Positions 1-8,171 of a DNA stretch of 62,303 nt are shown here, one piece after another. The translations under genes and the position numbers were made by a program. The notes beneath the pieces are model-generated. The model was not told where the DNA came from. It did no database searches and worked only from the letters and a program-made list of their open reading frames with translations. The DNA is taken from the NCBI GenBank assembly GCA_009788065.1, contig WQSF01000005.1, positions 1-62,303 on the forward strand. Direction: 5' to 3'. Source of the DNA: Treponema sp. Its GTDB lineage: Bacteria > Spirochaetota > Spirochaetia > Treponematales > Breznakiellaceae. Every line of letters starts with the position of its first letter. The stretch's first letter is position 1.

Positions 1-120
1 GCGGATATGGCAAAACAGATGGTCGGCTTTGTAAGGGATCAAATCCTGAGTCAGGCAGGAACCGCAATGCTGGCGCAGGCGAATCAGAAAGCAATGTCGG
101 TGCTTTCATTACTCCAATAA
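1..120 (+). CDS. flaB: Flagellin, C-terminal end (partial, FlaB-type)
   Basis: The window opens inside a gene. The first 40 codons read without a stop to TAA at 118-120 and end in [20 protein letters not shown] plus Q. The [11 protein letters not shown]...VLSLL tail is the conserved D0 helix of bacterial flagellins, which packs in the inner core of the filament. In spirochaetes the core filament subunits are called FlaB and the filament lies in the periplasm. The N-terminus is outside the window, so which FlaB copy this is cannot be told. A strong hairpin terminator follows, so this is the end of its transcript. Confidence 0.88.
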   Translation, partial: ADMAKQMVGFVRDQILSQAGTAMLAQANQKAMSVLSLLQ

Positions 121-170
121 AGCGGCGTTAGCAACGGAGAGACAGAGTACACTCTGTCCCTCTGTAAAGC

Positions 171-218
171 AGGCTGGACTGATACTTAACATCGCTAAGT
201 GTCAGACCAGCCTTTTTA
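171..218 (+). terminator. Rho-independent terminator after flagellin
   Basis: An 18-base arm at 171-188 pairs with 195-212 with one mismatch and one G-U pair, and T-rich sequence follows at 212-220. It lies 50 bases after the flagellin stop. A smaller hairpin (142-148 with 151-157) lies between stop and terminator. Confidence 0.85.
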
Positions 219-243
219 TTTTAGACAAGTAAAAAAATTATTT

Positions 244-765
244 TTATAAATCCGAAGTATCAAATGTTACCGTTTCAGAAAAATCCGAATCAGTATTTCC
301 TCTGGCTCCGCCAATCGCTTTTACTTTTGCCGTAACAGACGTCGCCATAATTTTACTTTCATTCCTTCCTGATTGATTATCACCGGGTTTATTCCATTCA
401 GGCATCAAAGTTATTTCTACTTTGTTTCTGGCATGAATTTGAACCATGCCGTTAGAAGCAGCAAGATTATTACCGCCGGCTAAAGCGTTGTTGCCGTTAG
501 GAGCAACTGCGGTATTTTCTTTTGTGTTTATCGTCCGGTTGCCGGAACCGCAGTTTTCACTGGTTGTAATAATTTCATAACCCAGCGCGTTCGGCACCGC
601 GTCCCATGTAATGATCATTTGTCTGACATTAATTTCTATTTTTACATTTTTTGGCGTAGCGAGTTTATTTCCTTCGCCTGAGTCTAAAGTTTTACAACTT
701 GTTGTAAAAAATCCGATTACCAGCATTATGCCGATAAGTCCTGTCAACTTGATAAAATTTTTCAT
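244..765 (-). CDS. Lipoprotein with fibronectin-III-like region (paralogue of 3233-3832)
   Basis: This is a 173-residue exported protein. Its signal peptide ends in the lipobox FTTSC, so Cys24 should be lipidated. After the lipobox comes TPKNVKIEI then IITWDAVPNALGYEI (about residues 50-65), which resembles the strand pattern of a fibronectin type III domain, then GCGSxNRxINTKExTA-like text shared with the lipoprotein at 3233-3832. The two are clear paralogues, and their Shine-Dalgarno regions (AAGGAGATATGTATG and CAAGGAGATATGTATG) are almost identical. It is the last gene of the minus-strand cluster, 18 bases after the FecR-domain gene. Function unknown; surface binding or adhesion is only a guess. 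Confidence 0.75.
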   Translation of the reverse strand: MKNFIKLTGLIGIMLVIGFFTTSCKTLDSGEGNKLATPKNVKIEINVRQMIITWDAVPNALGYEIITTSENCGSGNRTINTKENTAVAPNGNNALAGGNNLAASNGMVQIHARNKVEITLMPEWNKPGDNQSGRNESKIMATSVTAKVKAIGGARGNTDSDFSETVTFDTSDL

Positions 766-783
766 ACATATCTCCTTATTGTA

Positions 784-1443
784 TTAATCGCAGCAGCTAC
801 CGCCGCCTCCGCTTGCTCCGCCTCCGCCTGAAGCTCCGCCTCCTCCGCTGCCGCTTGATGAAGTTCCGCCTAGATTACCTCCGGGCGCGGCAGGAAGCGA
901 ACAGCTCGCAGAAGAAGAACCCGCAGGTTTTTTATCCGCTCCAAGAGCGTCTTCCCGTCCTTCATGCACAATCACGGCAGGACCTGAAATCCCTGAAAAT
1001 GAAACTTTTCCTTTTTTTACTTTCATATTAACGGTGTTGAATTCAAAATTTGATCCGCGTACCGAAGATGAAGTGCCTGGACTTTGCACTGTAAAAATTG
1101 ATGACGAATCATCCGGCGCAAGTTCGTTTGATTTAATTATAATTCTTCCTGTTTTCAGATTAATGTTTGCGCTGTCTGATATAGTCAGTTGAGACAATGG
1201 CTGTATGGTAATAGTGGAGTTGTTTACCGCGATAACGGCGGTACTTTTAAAACCGGTTGATATAACCGTATCCAAAGCGACTTCATCGCCTATACCTGCT
1301 CTTGTGTAAGATGAAGAACCGGCAGGTTTTAAATCAACATTACCGGTTAATTCAAGTATAACGCCATGAGCGTTGGAATTTTCTGAATAAATTCCATATA
1401 CGGCAAAATTCATTATAATAATAATAAAAACAAATCTTTTCAT
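784..1443 (-). CDS. Exported FecR-domain protein with Gly-rich tail ending SCCD
   Basis: The protein has 219 residues. A signal peptide (about 1-20) is followed by a FecR-type domain at about 25-150: ELTGNVDLKPAG, a GDEVALDTVISTG turn, and VQSPGTSSSVRGSNFEF. Spirochaetes use this domain in stand-alone periplasmic proteins as well as in sigma-factor regulators. From about residue 170 the chain is Ser/Gly-rich and ends GGGGSCCD. The same SCCD end closes the DUF2318 protein at 4339-4878. No transmembrane helix follows the domain, so it is not a classical inner-membrane anti-sigma factor. A good AGGAG site precedes the ATG. It is 9 bases downstream of the barrel-like gene, hence co-transcribed. 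Confidence 0.75.
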   Translation of the reverse strand: MKRFVFIIIIMNFAVYGIYSENSNAHGVILELTGNVDLKPAGSSSYTRAGIGDEVALDTVISTGFKSTAVIAVNNSTITIQPLSQLTISDSANINLKTGRIIIKSNELAPDDSSSIFTVQSPGTSSSVRGSNFEFNTVNMKVKKGKVSFSGISGPAVIVHEGREDALGADKKPAGSSSASCSLPAAPGGNLGGTSSSGSGGGGASGGGGASGGGGSCCD

Positions 1444-1452
1444 CTTCTTCTC

Positions 1453-2679
1453 CTAATATATAGCGAAAGCTAAAGTAAATTCACATAACCACAGAGGCTT
1501 TGCATTAGGCGCGGCGTTACCCAGAACAGGGAGAAAAACTCCGCCTCCCAGATTAAACTGCAAATCCGAAAACGGGCTCCAAACAAATTTTGCGGCAAAT
1601 TCGGTTCCCAAAGAACGCTTTTTTGTACTCTCTGTCTCTAAAGGATAGGCGGTATAAGATACAAGATCGTGGCGCAAAAAATGCGAAACCGTAAAACTCA
1701 TACCAAACTCAGGAACAAACCGCGCCGTATAACCAAGACTTATCAAAGAAGAACCCGGCATTCTTATTTTAAATATATTCCCGTAAAACTTGTTTGACAA
1801 GGGAATAAAAGCGCTTAAATTGTCCGCTTCGCCTGTAGCAAAACGTCCGGTCAATGAAATGCTGCTGCTGAACTTGACAGGAAGTTTATAAAAAATATTT
1901 ATAATACCCGCAAGAGCGATACCATTTTCCGTATTAACATCCGGTTTAATATTTTGCGATGTTTCAAGACTGCCTCCCAATTCAATATCTATACTTTTAA
2001 TCGGAACAACCGCTTTAAGCGTATAATATTGACTGTGGAATTTTTCTGTCTTTGCATCAGGTTCTGTTTTTGGTAAATCTATTTGAGCTGTCACAACCGC
2101 GTTTAGCTGAAATAAATCAGCGATGGACGGATGCCGCCAATCAAGAGACATAAGCAAGCGCCGTGAAGAAAAATAAGTATCCATAAATTTTTTATGATTA
2201 AAAGGAATGTTGAAAGCGGTTAAATCTCTGTCATTCATTACAATGTAAGATGTTTTCTTATAAAGGAAACCTGTATACCATGCACCTATGCTGAAAGTTC
2301 CTGCCATTGATGTATGCGAGAACTGTAAGCCGTCAAAGAGTCCTGAGGCGATTAGACCTAAGGGATCGCTGTAATTTATGCGTCCGAATCTTAATACCAT
2401 ATTATTGTTTAACCATGTAAATTCTGTACGCAAAAGTTCAGGCACCCATGTAAATTCATTTTTCCATCCAAGAGTTATTCCGACTGACAGATAGATATCG
2501 CAAGAGTCGTTAAAGATGTGTCCAAAGCCCGGTAAAATATTCGCCTGATACTCAAAACTTAATTCACCTTCTCCTTTTTTTTCAACTGCAATATATTGAT
2601 TTGTTAAAAGAGAAAAATCCGCGGCGTTTATGGCAGCTGGCAGAATGATTATTAATGATAATAGTAAATATTTTTTCAT
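1453..2679 (-). CDS. Probable outer-membrane beta-barrel protein
   Basis: The protein has 408 residues with a signal peptide (MKKYLLLSLIIILPAAINA). The rest is made of alternating short hydrophobic/polar strands (for example SISLTGRFATG, RFVPEFGMSFTVSHF, LGTEFAAKFVWS) and ends in an aromatic residue (LAFAIY), which is typical of outer-membrane barrels. It has no recognisable enzyme motif. One base separates it from the upstream 162-residue gene, so the two are almost certainly translationally linked. I infer the barrel from the pattern and do not recognise a named family. Confidence 0.65.
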   Translation of the reverse strand: MKKYLLLSLIIILPAAINAADFSLLTNQYIAVEKKGEGELSFEYQANILPGFGHIFNDSCDIYLSVGITLGWKNEFTWVPELLRTEFTWLNNNMVLRFGRINYSDPLGLIASGLFDGLQFSHTSMAGTFSIGAWYTGFLYKKTSYIVMNDRDLTAFNIPFNHKKFMDTYFSSRRLLMSLDWRHPSIADLFQLNAVVTAQIDLPKTEPDAKTEKFHSQYYTLKAVVPIKSIDIELGGSLETSQNIKPDVNTENGIALAGIINIFYKLPVKFSSSISLTGRFATGEADNLSAFIPLSNKFYGNIFKIRMPGSSLISLGYTARFVPEFGMSFTVSHFLRHDLVSYTAYPLETESTKKRSLGTEFAAKFVWSPFSDLQFNLGGGVFLPVLGNAAPNAKPLWLCEFTLAFAIY

Positions 2680-2680
2680 G

Positions 2681-3169
2681 TTAATCTTCCGTTCCGCTTT
2701 GAGAAATCATTCTTTCGGTAATAAAAAGAAGCTGTCTGCCGCTGACATTCATTGCCGGAGAGGTTCTTCCCTGAATTACTTTTTTAGCGGTCAATTCACG
2801 GTATGAATAATGCGCTGCTAAAGCGGTTGTGTTTTTGGTTATTGAGTACATAACGCCGCCTTTCATACCGAATGAACGCATAACCAATAGAGAAATCGCG
2901 TCCAGTCGCGCGGTATCATCTGCGTCAGCTTTTTTAGGTAGCCATTTTTGTTCTTGCGCATAACGAAAAGCATCCTGTGAATCGAAAGTCGCATACGCAT
3001 CGGAGGCTTCAAGCAGGAAACGCGCAGCCTGTAAATATGTAACCGCATCAGCCGCCAGCAATGTTTCGATTTCTTCCGCTACCGGCAGTCCTGCTGCCGC
3101 TGACTGCGCTTGCAGAAAAGCCGCGGATATAAAGAACAAAAGAACAGCCAAATGACGTTTTAATTTCAT
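2681..3169 (-). CDS. Small exported protein, spirochaetal hypothetical
   Basis: The protein has 162 residues with a signal peptide of about 22 residues (ending LQAQ). The mature part is largely helical: AAGLPVAEEIETLLAADAVTY, RFLLEASD, LDAISLLVMRSFGM, and a basic end ELTAKKVIQGRTSPAMNVSG. The layout loosely recalls S-layer-homology-like repeats, but no canonical motif is present. AAAGGA precedes the ATG. The gene is joined by a 1-base gap to the barrel-like protein downstream, so it may be a periplasmic partner of it. Function not recognised. Confidence 0.6.
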   Translation of the reverse strand: MKLKRHLAVLLFFISAAFLQAQSAAAGLPVAEEIETLLAADAVTYLQAARFLLEASDAYATFDSQDAFRYAQEQKWLPKKADADDTARLDAISLLVMRSFGMKGGVMYSITKNTTALAAHYSYRELTAKKVIQGRTSPAMNVSGRQLLFITERMISQSGTED

Positions 3170-3232
3170 AAGTAAAATCCTTTAAGGTTCCTGTCTGACC
3201 GCGTGAATGTGATCGGACAGGAATAATTCACA

Positions 3233-3832
3233 TTACAAGGCTGATGTATCTTTCGTTGCTTCCGCCGAATAATTAGAATCAGTATATTCAAGATCGTCTA
3301 CTATTCCGCCAAGAGCTTTTACCTTTACTCTAAGCTGTGACGCCATTATTGAGTTATTTTTTGCGCCGGATGTGTTATCTCCGGGCGTATTCCACTCGGG
3401 CATCAAGGTTATTTCAATTTTATTTTTTCCGATTATCTCAACCCTGCCGTTTGCGCCCTTATTTGAGTCCGCTGTCGAGTCCCATATAGTGCTGGTATCG
3501 CCTACTGTAAAAGGACCGTTTCTTTGCGCAATTTCTTCAGTTGTACCGGTGAATGTTAATCCAAACGCGGTTCCTTCTTTGGTATTTATCAAGCGATTGG
3601 CTGAACCGCAGCCTACACTTACCGAATGTATTTCATAACCTGACGCGTTCGCTACCTCATCCCAAGTAATAACCATTATTTCTCTGGTCGGACTTTTGAC
3701 GCTATCAATTTCAATTTTAATATTATTTGGCGCTGTAAGCTGTCCGCCTTCCAAATCGCCGCAGCTTGCCGTAAAAAGTACGATTGCCGGTATCATTACG
3801 ACAATCCTGATCAATTTATATAAATTTTTCAT
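3233..3832 (-). CDS. Lipoprotein with fibronectin-III-like region (paralogue of 244-765)
   Basis: I place the start at the ATG at 3832-3830, because AAGGAG lies just upstream there and a signal peptide begins (MKNLYKLIRI...). Reading further upstream in frame adds only an implausible leader. The 199-residue product has lipobox FTASC (Cys24), then APNNIKIEI, VITWDEVANASGYEI, GCGSANRLINTKEGTAF and IEITLMPEWNTPGDN. All of these have counterparts in the lipoprotein at 244-765. The two copies flank the FecR, barrel and 162-residue genes. Role unknown. Confidence 0.72.
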   Translation of the reverse strand: MKNLYKLIRIVVMIPAIVLFTASCGDLEGGQLTAPNNIKIEIDSVKSPTREIMVITWDEVANASGYEIHSVSVGCGSANRLINTKEGTAFGLTFTGTTEEIAQRNGPFTVGDTSTIWDSTADSNKGANGRVEIIGKNKIEITLMPEWNTPGDNTSGAKNNSIMASQLRVKVKALGGIVDDLEYTDSNYSAEATKDTSAL

Positions 3833-3911
3833 ACATATCTCCTTGATGTATAGAGTTTCTATAATGTGAAATTTTAAACAAAATAATTTTAGGCTTAAAG
3901 CAAGCCCAATT

Positions 3912-4319
3912 CTATGCAATCGGAGGTTTAAAAATAAAGTAAACAATATCTACAGGCGAAAAACAATTTTTAGAATCAATACCTGATATTTCCGATAAAA
4001 CGATGTTATTAAAAACAGATGAACGTAAATCGCCTTGAATATTTCTAAAATTACCGCTCTTTGGCGATGTAAAATGACTTTCGTGAGATCCTTCCTTACT
4101 GCAGCACCCTTTCGTAACCGTCACAGCTATCTGCGAAGAGCAGCAGCTCGATAAATTCATTTCCGCGGCAGCCGCTTCCATTTCCGCATTAGCGCAGCCG
4201 CATGTACAACTGTCTTTGCAGTCAATAATCGGAGCTACAACATAAAATGATACATGAAACATCATAGAAACAAGAGCGGAGAGTGTAACAACTTTATAAA
4301 TGATGCTTCTTCCTGTCAT
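3912..4319 (-). CDS. Small Cys-rich membrane-anchored protein
   Basis: The protein has 135 residues. A hydrophobic N-terminal segment (about 10-32) is followed by a cysteine cluster, DCKDSCTCGCANAE, then SSCCSSQ and KGCCSKEG, and it ends in FIFKPPIA. The arrangement (N-terminal anchor, CC motif, PP near the end) is weakly reminiscent of the HYC_CC_PP proteins found near metal-handling genes in Bacteroidetes, but I would not assign it firmly. It lies 19 bases after the DUF2318 gene, in a cluster with a permease and DUF4418. Metal binding or thiol chemistry on the envelope is an inference from cysteine content and neighbours. Confidence 0.6.
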   Translation of the reverse strand: MTGRSIIYKVVTLSALVSMMFHVSFYVVAPIIDCKDSCTCGCANAEMEAAAAEMNLSSCCSSQIAVTVTKGCCSKEGSHESHFTSPKSGNFRNIQGDLRSSVFNNIVLSEISGIDSKNCFSPVDIVYFIFKPPIA

Positions 4320-4338
4320 GTTTTATCCGCGCACCGCG

Positions 4339-4878
4339 CTAATCGCAGCAGCTTCCTTTTTCTCCCATCGTCTTCATTACCGCAAACATGGCTTTCGCCT
4401 TTAAAAAATATTCTTTTGTAATTGTAAGCGTAGAAGCCGTTACGGTTCTATTTTCCGCTGTAAGCGGCTCGGGATGACACGCGTCGGATGAGAGTTGAAT
4501 TTTATCCATAGTGTACATTCTCTCGGTTCCGCATAAAGAAACAAGTTTGGGACCCGGTATCTGCATAAAATAACCGAGCGCTTTTGGATCGTTGTTTCTT
4601 TGGTAGCAGTAATGGCAGGTATTAAAGGCAGTGCGTATTGAGCCGTCCGGCGCTTTTACGACCATAATTTCGATTTGCATCCCGTCTGCTTCTACAGGAT
4701 AAAAATCGATAAATTCTTTTATATCAGAAATTTGAATAACCAAATCCTTATCGACGGTTTTTGGTTTTTTCTGGTTGAGCGCGTTCTGATCATCAGTACC
4801 GCCCATAGCAAATGCAGATACGCCGCACATAAAAACTAACAAAGCCGCGGAAATTACTGTTAATATTTTACGTCTCAT
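4339..4878 (-). CDS. DUF2318-domain protein (FtrD-like) ending SCCD
   Basis: The protein has 179 residues with a signal peptide of about 24. The DUF2318 signature is visible: KAPDGSIRTAFNTCHYCY (Cys88, Cys91), then SLCGTER (Cys116) and DACHPEPL (Cys134). Family members normally carry a second CxxC pair (CNxCG). Here only one Cys of that pair remains, so the cofactor site may differ. In Campylobacter and Bordetella, DUF2318/FtrD proteins accompany Ftr/P19 iron uptake and MacB-like ABC genes. The C-terminus is GEKGSCCD, the same last four residues as the FecR-domain protein. It sits 23 bases after the DUF4418 gene. A role in metal or electron transfer is inferred. Confidence 0.75.
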   Translation of the reverse strand: MRRKILTVISAALLVFMCGVSAFAMGGTDDQNALNQKKPKTVDKDLVIQISDIKEFIDFYPVEADGMQIEIMVVKAPDGSIRTAFNTCHYCYQRNNDPKALGYFMQIPGPKLVSLCGTERMYTMDKIQLSSDACHPEPLTAENRTVTASTLTITKEYFLKAKAMFAVMKTMGEKGSCCD

Positions 4879-4901
4879 TTGCTGATAATCTCCCTAACCG
4901 G

Positions 4902-5564
4902 TTAAGCTTTCCGCTTTGTATTTTTATACAGTAAAAAAGCGTTAATTACAGATAATATGATTATAAAACAGCTCATCATCAATGTAAATGGGCGGAACTG
5001 CTCCAGACAGGGATGGGAGCCTGACATTGATGAACAAAAACCTTCTGTCATCTTTAGCGGCGTTAAAATGAATAAACAACTAAACATAATAACCGCAAAA
5101 TTTAAGCCTTTCATAATATCTTTTGATTTGTTGAAAAGCAGCATCAATACGCCTGAAATACTGATTGCTCCGGCTAAGCCAAGCAGTGATTTCATTGTCC
5201 AGTAACAGCGCATCGGTCTGTCATTCATCTTCATCATATCAGTACAAGGGTAGAACGAGCCGAGTGAACCGACGATTGTAAACGCTCCCAACGCGATGAA
5301 TATAATCTCCATTACATTTTGTTTTCTTGTTGATTTTTCATGGCTGATTAAAAATAATATAACAGCCAAAACAACCGCAATTCCGCTAATTAGAGATATA
5401 ATCCTTGCTGTTCCTAAATACATTAATGATTCGCCTGCGCGCCATTCTCCATATATTTTTCCGTCTTCGCCGTATGTAAAAAATTGGAAAAACACCGCCG
5501 TGATAAAAAGAGCAAGTACAGCAGCCGTAATGATTACAAACGCCGTAATATTTAATTTTTTCAT
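4902..5564 (-). CDS. DUF4418-type integral membrane protein
   Basis: The protein has 220 residues with about five hydrophobic segments (8-28, 50-73, 85-105, 125-143, 155-170, 193-212). Between the helices lies FYPCTDMMKMNDRPMRCYWT, the PC...MRCxWT pattern that I associate with DUF4418. It is longer than the two DUF4418 proteins at 27499-28295 and adds a second Cys-containing loop (EGFCSSMSGSHPC). It is followed by DUF2318 and preceded by a COG0701 permease. In the window DUF4418 therefore occurs with both DUF2318 and the ABC transporter. Biochemical function unknown. Confidence 0.72.
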   Translation of the reverse strand: MKKLNITAFVIITAAVLALFITAVFFQFFTYGEDGKIYGEWRAGESLMYLGTARIISLISGIAVVLAVILFLISHEKSTRKQNVMEIIFIALGAFTIVGSLGSFYPCTDMMKMNDRPMRCYWTMKSLLGLAGAISISGVLMLLFNKSKDIMKGLNFAVIMFSCLFILTPLKMTEGFCSSMSGSHPCLEQFRPFTLMMSCFIIILSVINAFLLYKNTKRKA

Positions 5565-5662
5565 TGAAAAATTCCTCCATGATTAAAATAATTACTATTA
5601 AAGATTATCATACAAGATTAATGATATCAAGGGACGCTAATTACAATGGCGGAAAAATTAAA

Positions 5663-6565
5663 TTATATATAAACAAATCCCATAAGCACCGCGGAAATAA
5701 TTAAAAAAACAGCATAACCTATCAACATTAAAGGTGTAAACAGCGCGGACATTGCCGCAAGCGGAGCCGGACGCAAAGCAGGACCAACAAGAAAAAACGC
5801 TAACGCGGTGCCTTTACCCAACCCGAGATCAAGCAAAGTTTGTACAAACGGTATGGCGCCTCCTCCGCAGGCGTTCATCGGTATACCTATAATCGCGCCG
5901 GCGAGTATTGATTGTATGCGTCCCATGTAAAGAGCTTCATAAAAAAATCTTTGCGGTACAAAAACGGTTACAGCAGCTCCCAAAAAAATACCGACAAGCA
6001 AGAAAGGCGCAACATATAAAAAACTTTTAAAGCAATTATATAAATACGGCTTAACAGCAAATATTTTCTTTTCTCTATTTTCTATTTTTTCGCCGCCGTC
6101 TTCATATACTTTTATGGTTTTTCTGATCATAAATCTGTCGGGAATAATTAAAGTTAACATTCCGGTTGCAAAACTAAAAACAAAAACTGCGAGAGTGCGT
6201 ACAACCGCGATTTCCAATCCAACACCGCCTGCTGTCATCACAAATAGCTGCGGATTCATCAAAGACGACGCGGCGCAAAACGCGATAAGCGGCGCTACAC
6301 GTACTTTGCTTTTATATAATTCGATAACAATGGGTATTGTCCCGTAAGTGCAAAGCGGCGATACAATACCTATAATGGATGCTGATATTACGGCTTTTAC
6401 AGGCGACTTTGACACCCATTTATAAATTATTTTAGTCCATGAGGCGAATTTAATTAACTCGCCTAAAAATATACCGGCAAGAAAATACGGGAAAAAACCG
6501 CTGAACATTTCCCAGCAAGTAAAAAAGAAAAATTGAATTGCGGCAATAATCCACTGTTTATCCAA
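5663..6565 (-). CDS. COG0701 permease (ArsP/DUF318 family)
   Basis: The protein has 300 residues and is polytopic with roughly eight membrane spans. The family motifs are visible: SPLCTYGTIPI (about residues 68-78), SSLMNPQ (about 100-106) and NACGGGAIPF (about 232-241). The two half-repeats of this family contain such Cys/Gly/Pro boxes. Members include ArsP, an exporter of organoarsenicals, and many of unknown substrate. The neighbours (DUF4418, DUF2318, Cys-rich protein) suggest a metal, metalloid or thiol substrate, but the sequence does not show which. Ten bases separate it from the DUF362 gene upstream. Confidence 0.85.
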   Translation of the reverse strand: MDKQWIIAAIQFFFFTCWEMFSGFFPYFLAGIFLGELIKFASWTKIIYKWVSKSPVKAVISASIIGIVSPLCTYGTIPIVIELYKSKVRVAPLIAFCAASSLMNPQLFVMTAGGVGLEIAVVRTLAVFVFSFATGMLTLIIPDRFMIRKTIKVYEDGGEKIENREKKIFAVKPYLYNCFKSFLYVAPFLLVGIFLGAAVTVFVPQRFFYEALYMGRIQSILAGAIIGIPMNACGGGAIPFVQTLLDLGLGKGTALAFFLVGPALRPAPLAAMSALFTPLMLIGYAVFLIISAVLMGFVYI

Positions 6566-6575
6566 TATTATGCCG

Positions 6576-8141
6576 CTATTTATTAATTATTATGGAAGCT
6601 TCCTCGTATGCCATATAGTTAGTGAAAGCATACGCCGTTATTTTACGGGGACCCTCGGCTATTTCTGACGCATTAATAACTGTTTCTTCGAAATCGCCGT
6701 TTACAATTTTAAAAAATATATCATCAATATATATATCAACTTTAGACGTAGTCGCCGAAACATTAAGGTTAAGTTTCAAGTATCCATCAGCGAATTGCGC
6801 TGATTCAATTTTAACGGCAGGCTTTTCAAGCTGCGCGGCTGATAATCTTGTAGTAGAAATACTGCCGTCAAGACCGGTAGTTATACTTCCGTTAAAATTC
6901 ACACCCGTTCTTAAATCATGAACTTTTTTATTACCAAGCACAGTGATATTTCTCGGATTACCGCGCGCAGCCAATTTCTTGCCGTATTTTGTACCGACTT
7001 CGCCTCTTTCGGTTAAATATTTTAAATGACCGACCTTTTTATAATTTACTTTAATAATATTTGACATAACAACATCAATCGCAAGACCGTCTTTTGAAGC
7101 TAATATACTATTCATTTTCTTAAGAGCGGAAGCGTCACCAGCAGGCGGAAGAGGTCCTTGATCTACGCCTTGCAGAGCGTCCATAACTACGAAATCCGCC
7201 GGCATAACAGAATAATAATCGGCAATCCATTTATGTAAACCATTTGACTCTGTATGAGGTATCCTGAAATTTCGCCCTATATCGCTGGCGGAATTTCCGT
7301 ATATCCTTGGCGGTGTTGCGCCTATTGATATATTTTTTATTGCGCCGGTTGTACCGGCAGTTGTATGAAGCTTAAGCACAGGGATACTGATTAATGCGTT
7401 TGCGTTATACATTTCTTTGGCTACAAAATAATTTCCCTGACCGTCATAACTTTTATAAACCGGAGACGTTTGGTTTCCGTTATAATCAGATTGATTGAAA
7501 GATGTTTTAAAAACAGGGTTAGTTAATTTTATTTTAAGAACGTCTGAAGGAATCGAAGCAGGATTAGGATTCGTCCAGTAAGTACCGCCGACAGCATCAA
7601 GAGTAAGAATTTCATTAACAGCAGAAAGATTTGTTAGGTTGTAACCTACATTTGCATACTGCTGCGAGGTATTACCTTTACCTGAACTTTCCATTACAAT
7701 AATTCTGCCTGAGGAACCGACGATTGCTCTTACATTTTCCGCGACAGCCTGCACAACACGCCAGTCCGTTACTATGCCGTTGGGAGCTGCCTGAGTTGCC
7801 GTATTCAACGCGCCGGCGGGAATTTTAGTTCCGCCGGGCCATGACCAGTTGTAAATTGTAGTAATAATATTTGGTTTTAAAACAACCGTATCTCCTGATT
7901 TTATTATGCCTTGAAGTCCGCCGGCAAGAGCGATTGCTTCATCTACCAATACTTTTATACTTGCGTATGTATGTTGTGTAACATTTGTTACGGTTGTGGA
8001 CTGTACAAGCGAGACTATTGAACTAATACCGTCGTGCGGAAGCCTTGGGGCGTTTAAATCTTCATCTTCTTCTTTATTATTGTCGCATGAAGCAAAAACA
8101 GAAAAAAATATAAGGATCAATCCAAAAATATATTTTTTCAT
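6576..8141 (-). CDS. DUF362-domain lipoprotein
   Basis: The protein has 521 residues. The signal peptide ends in VFASC, so it is a lipoprotein. The DUF362 domain fills most of the chain: GDTVVLKPNIIT, IVMESSG, NALISIPVLKLHTTAGTTGAIKN, FVVMDALQGVDQGP and SKDGLAIDVV. About 100 residues after it form a beta-rich domain. DUF362 proteins often carry ferredoxin Cys clusters, but here I see none, so it should not bind an Fe-S cluster through that route. It lies 30 bases after the CBM9-like gene and 10 bases before the permease. Known roles of DUF362 are few; none can be assigned. Confidence 0.8.
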   Translation of the reverse strand: MKKYIFGLILIFFSVFASCDNNKEEDEDLNAPRLPHDGISSIVSLVQSTTVTNVTQHTYASIKVLVDEAIALAGGLQGIIKSGDTVVLKPNIITTIYNWSWPGGTKIPAGALNTATQAAPNGIVTDWRVVQAVAENVRAIVGSSGRIIVMESSGKGNTSQQYANVGYNLTNLSAVNEILTLDAVGGTYWTNPNPASIPSDVLKIKLTNPVFKTSFNQSDYNGNQTSPVYKSYDGQGNYFVAKEMYNANALISIPVLKLHTTAGTTGAIKNISIGATPPRIYGNSASDIGRNFRIPHTESNGLHKWIADYYSVMPADFVVMDALQGVDQGPLPPAGDASALKKMNSILASKDGLAIDVVMSNIIKVNYKKVGHLKYLTERGEVGTKYGKKLAARGNPRNITVLGNKKVHDLRTGVNFNGSITTGLDGSISTTRLSAAQLEKPAVKIESAQFADGYLKLNLNVSATTSKVDIYIDDIFFKIVNGDFEETVINASEIAEGPRKITAYAFTNYMAYEEASIIINK

Positions 8142-8171
8142 ATTATTCTCCTTGTCATTACATATAAAAAA

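Noticed and set aside
813-1031. Plus-strand open frame of 72 codons opposite the FecR-domain gene
   Set aside because: It is a mirror of the Gly/Ser-rich tail of the minus-strand gene; no ribosome site and Arg/Leu-rich low-complexity text.
3833-3946. Longer N-terminus for the lipoprotein at 3233-3832
   Set aside because: A strong AAGGAG and a signal peptide begin at 3832; the extra residues look non-coding.
6576-8141. Ferredoxin function for the DUF362 lipoprotein
   Set aside because: No Cys clusters are present in the chain apart from the lipobox Cys.
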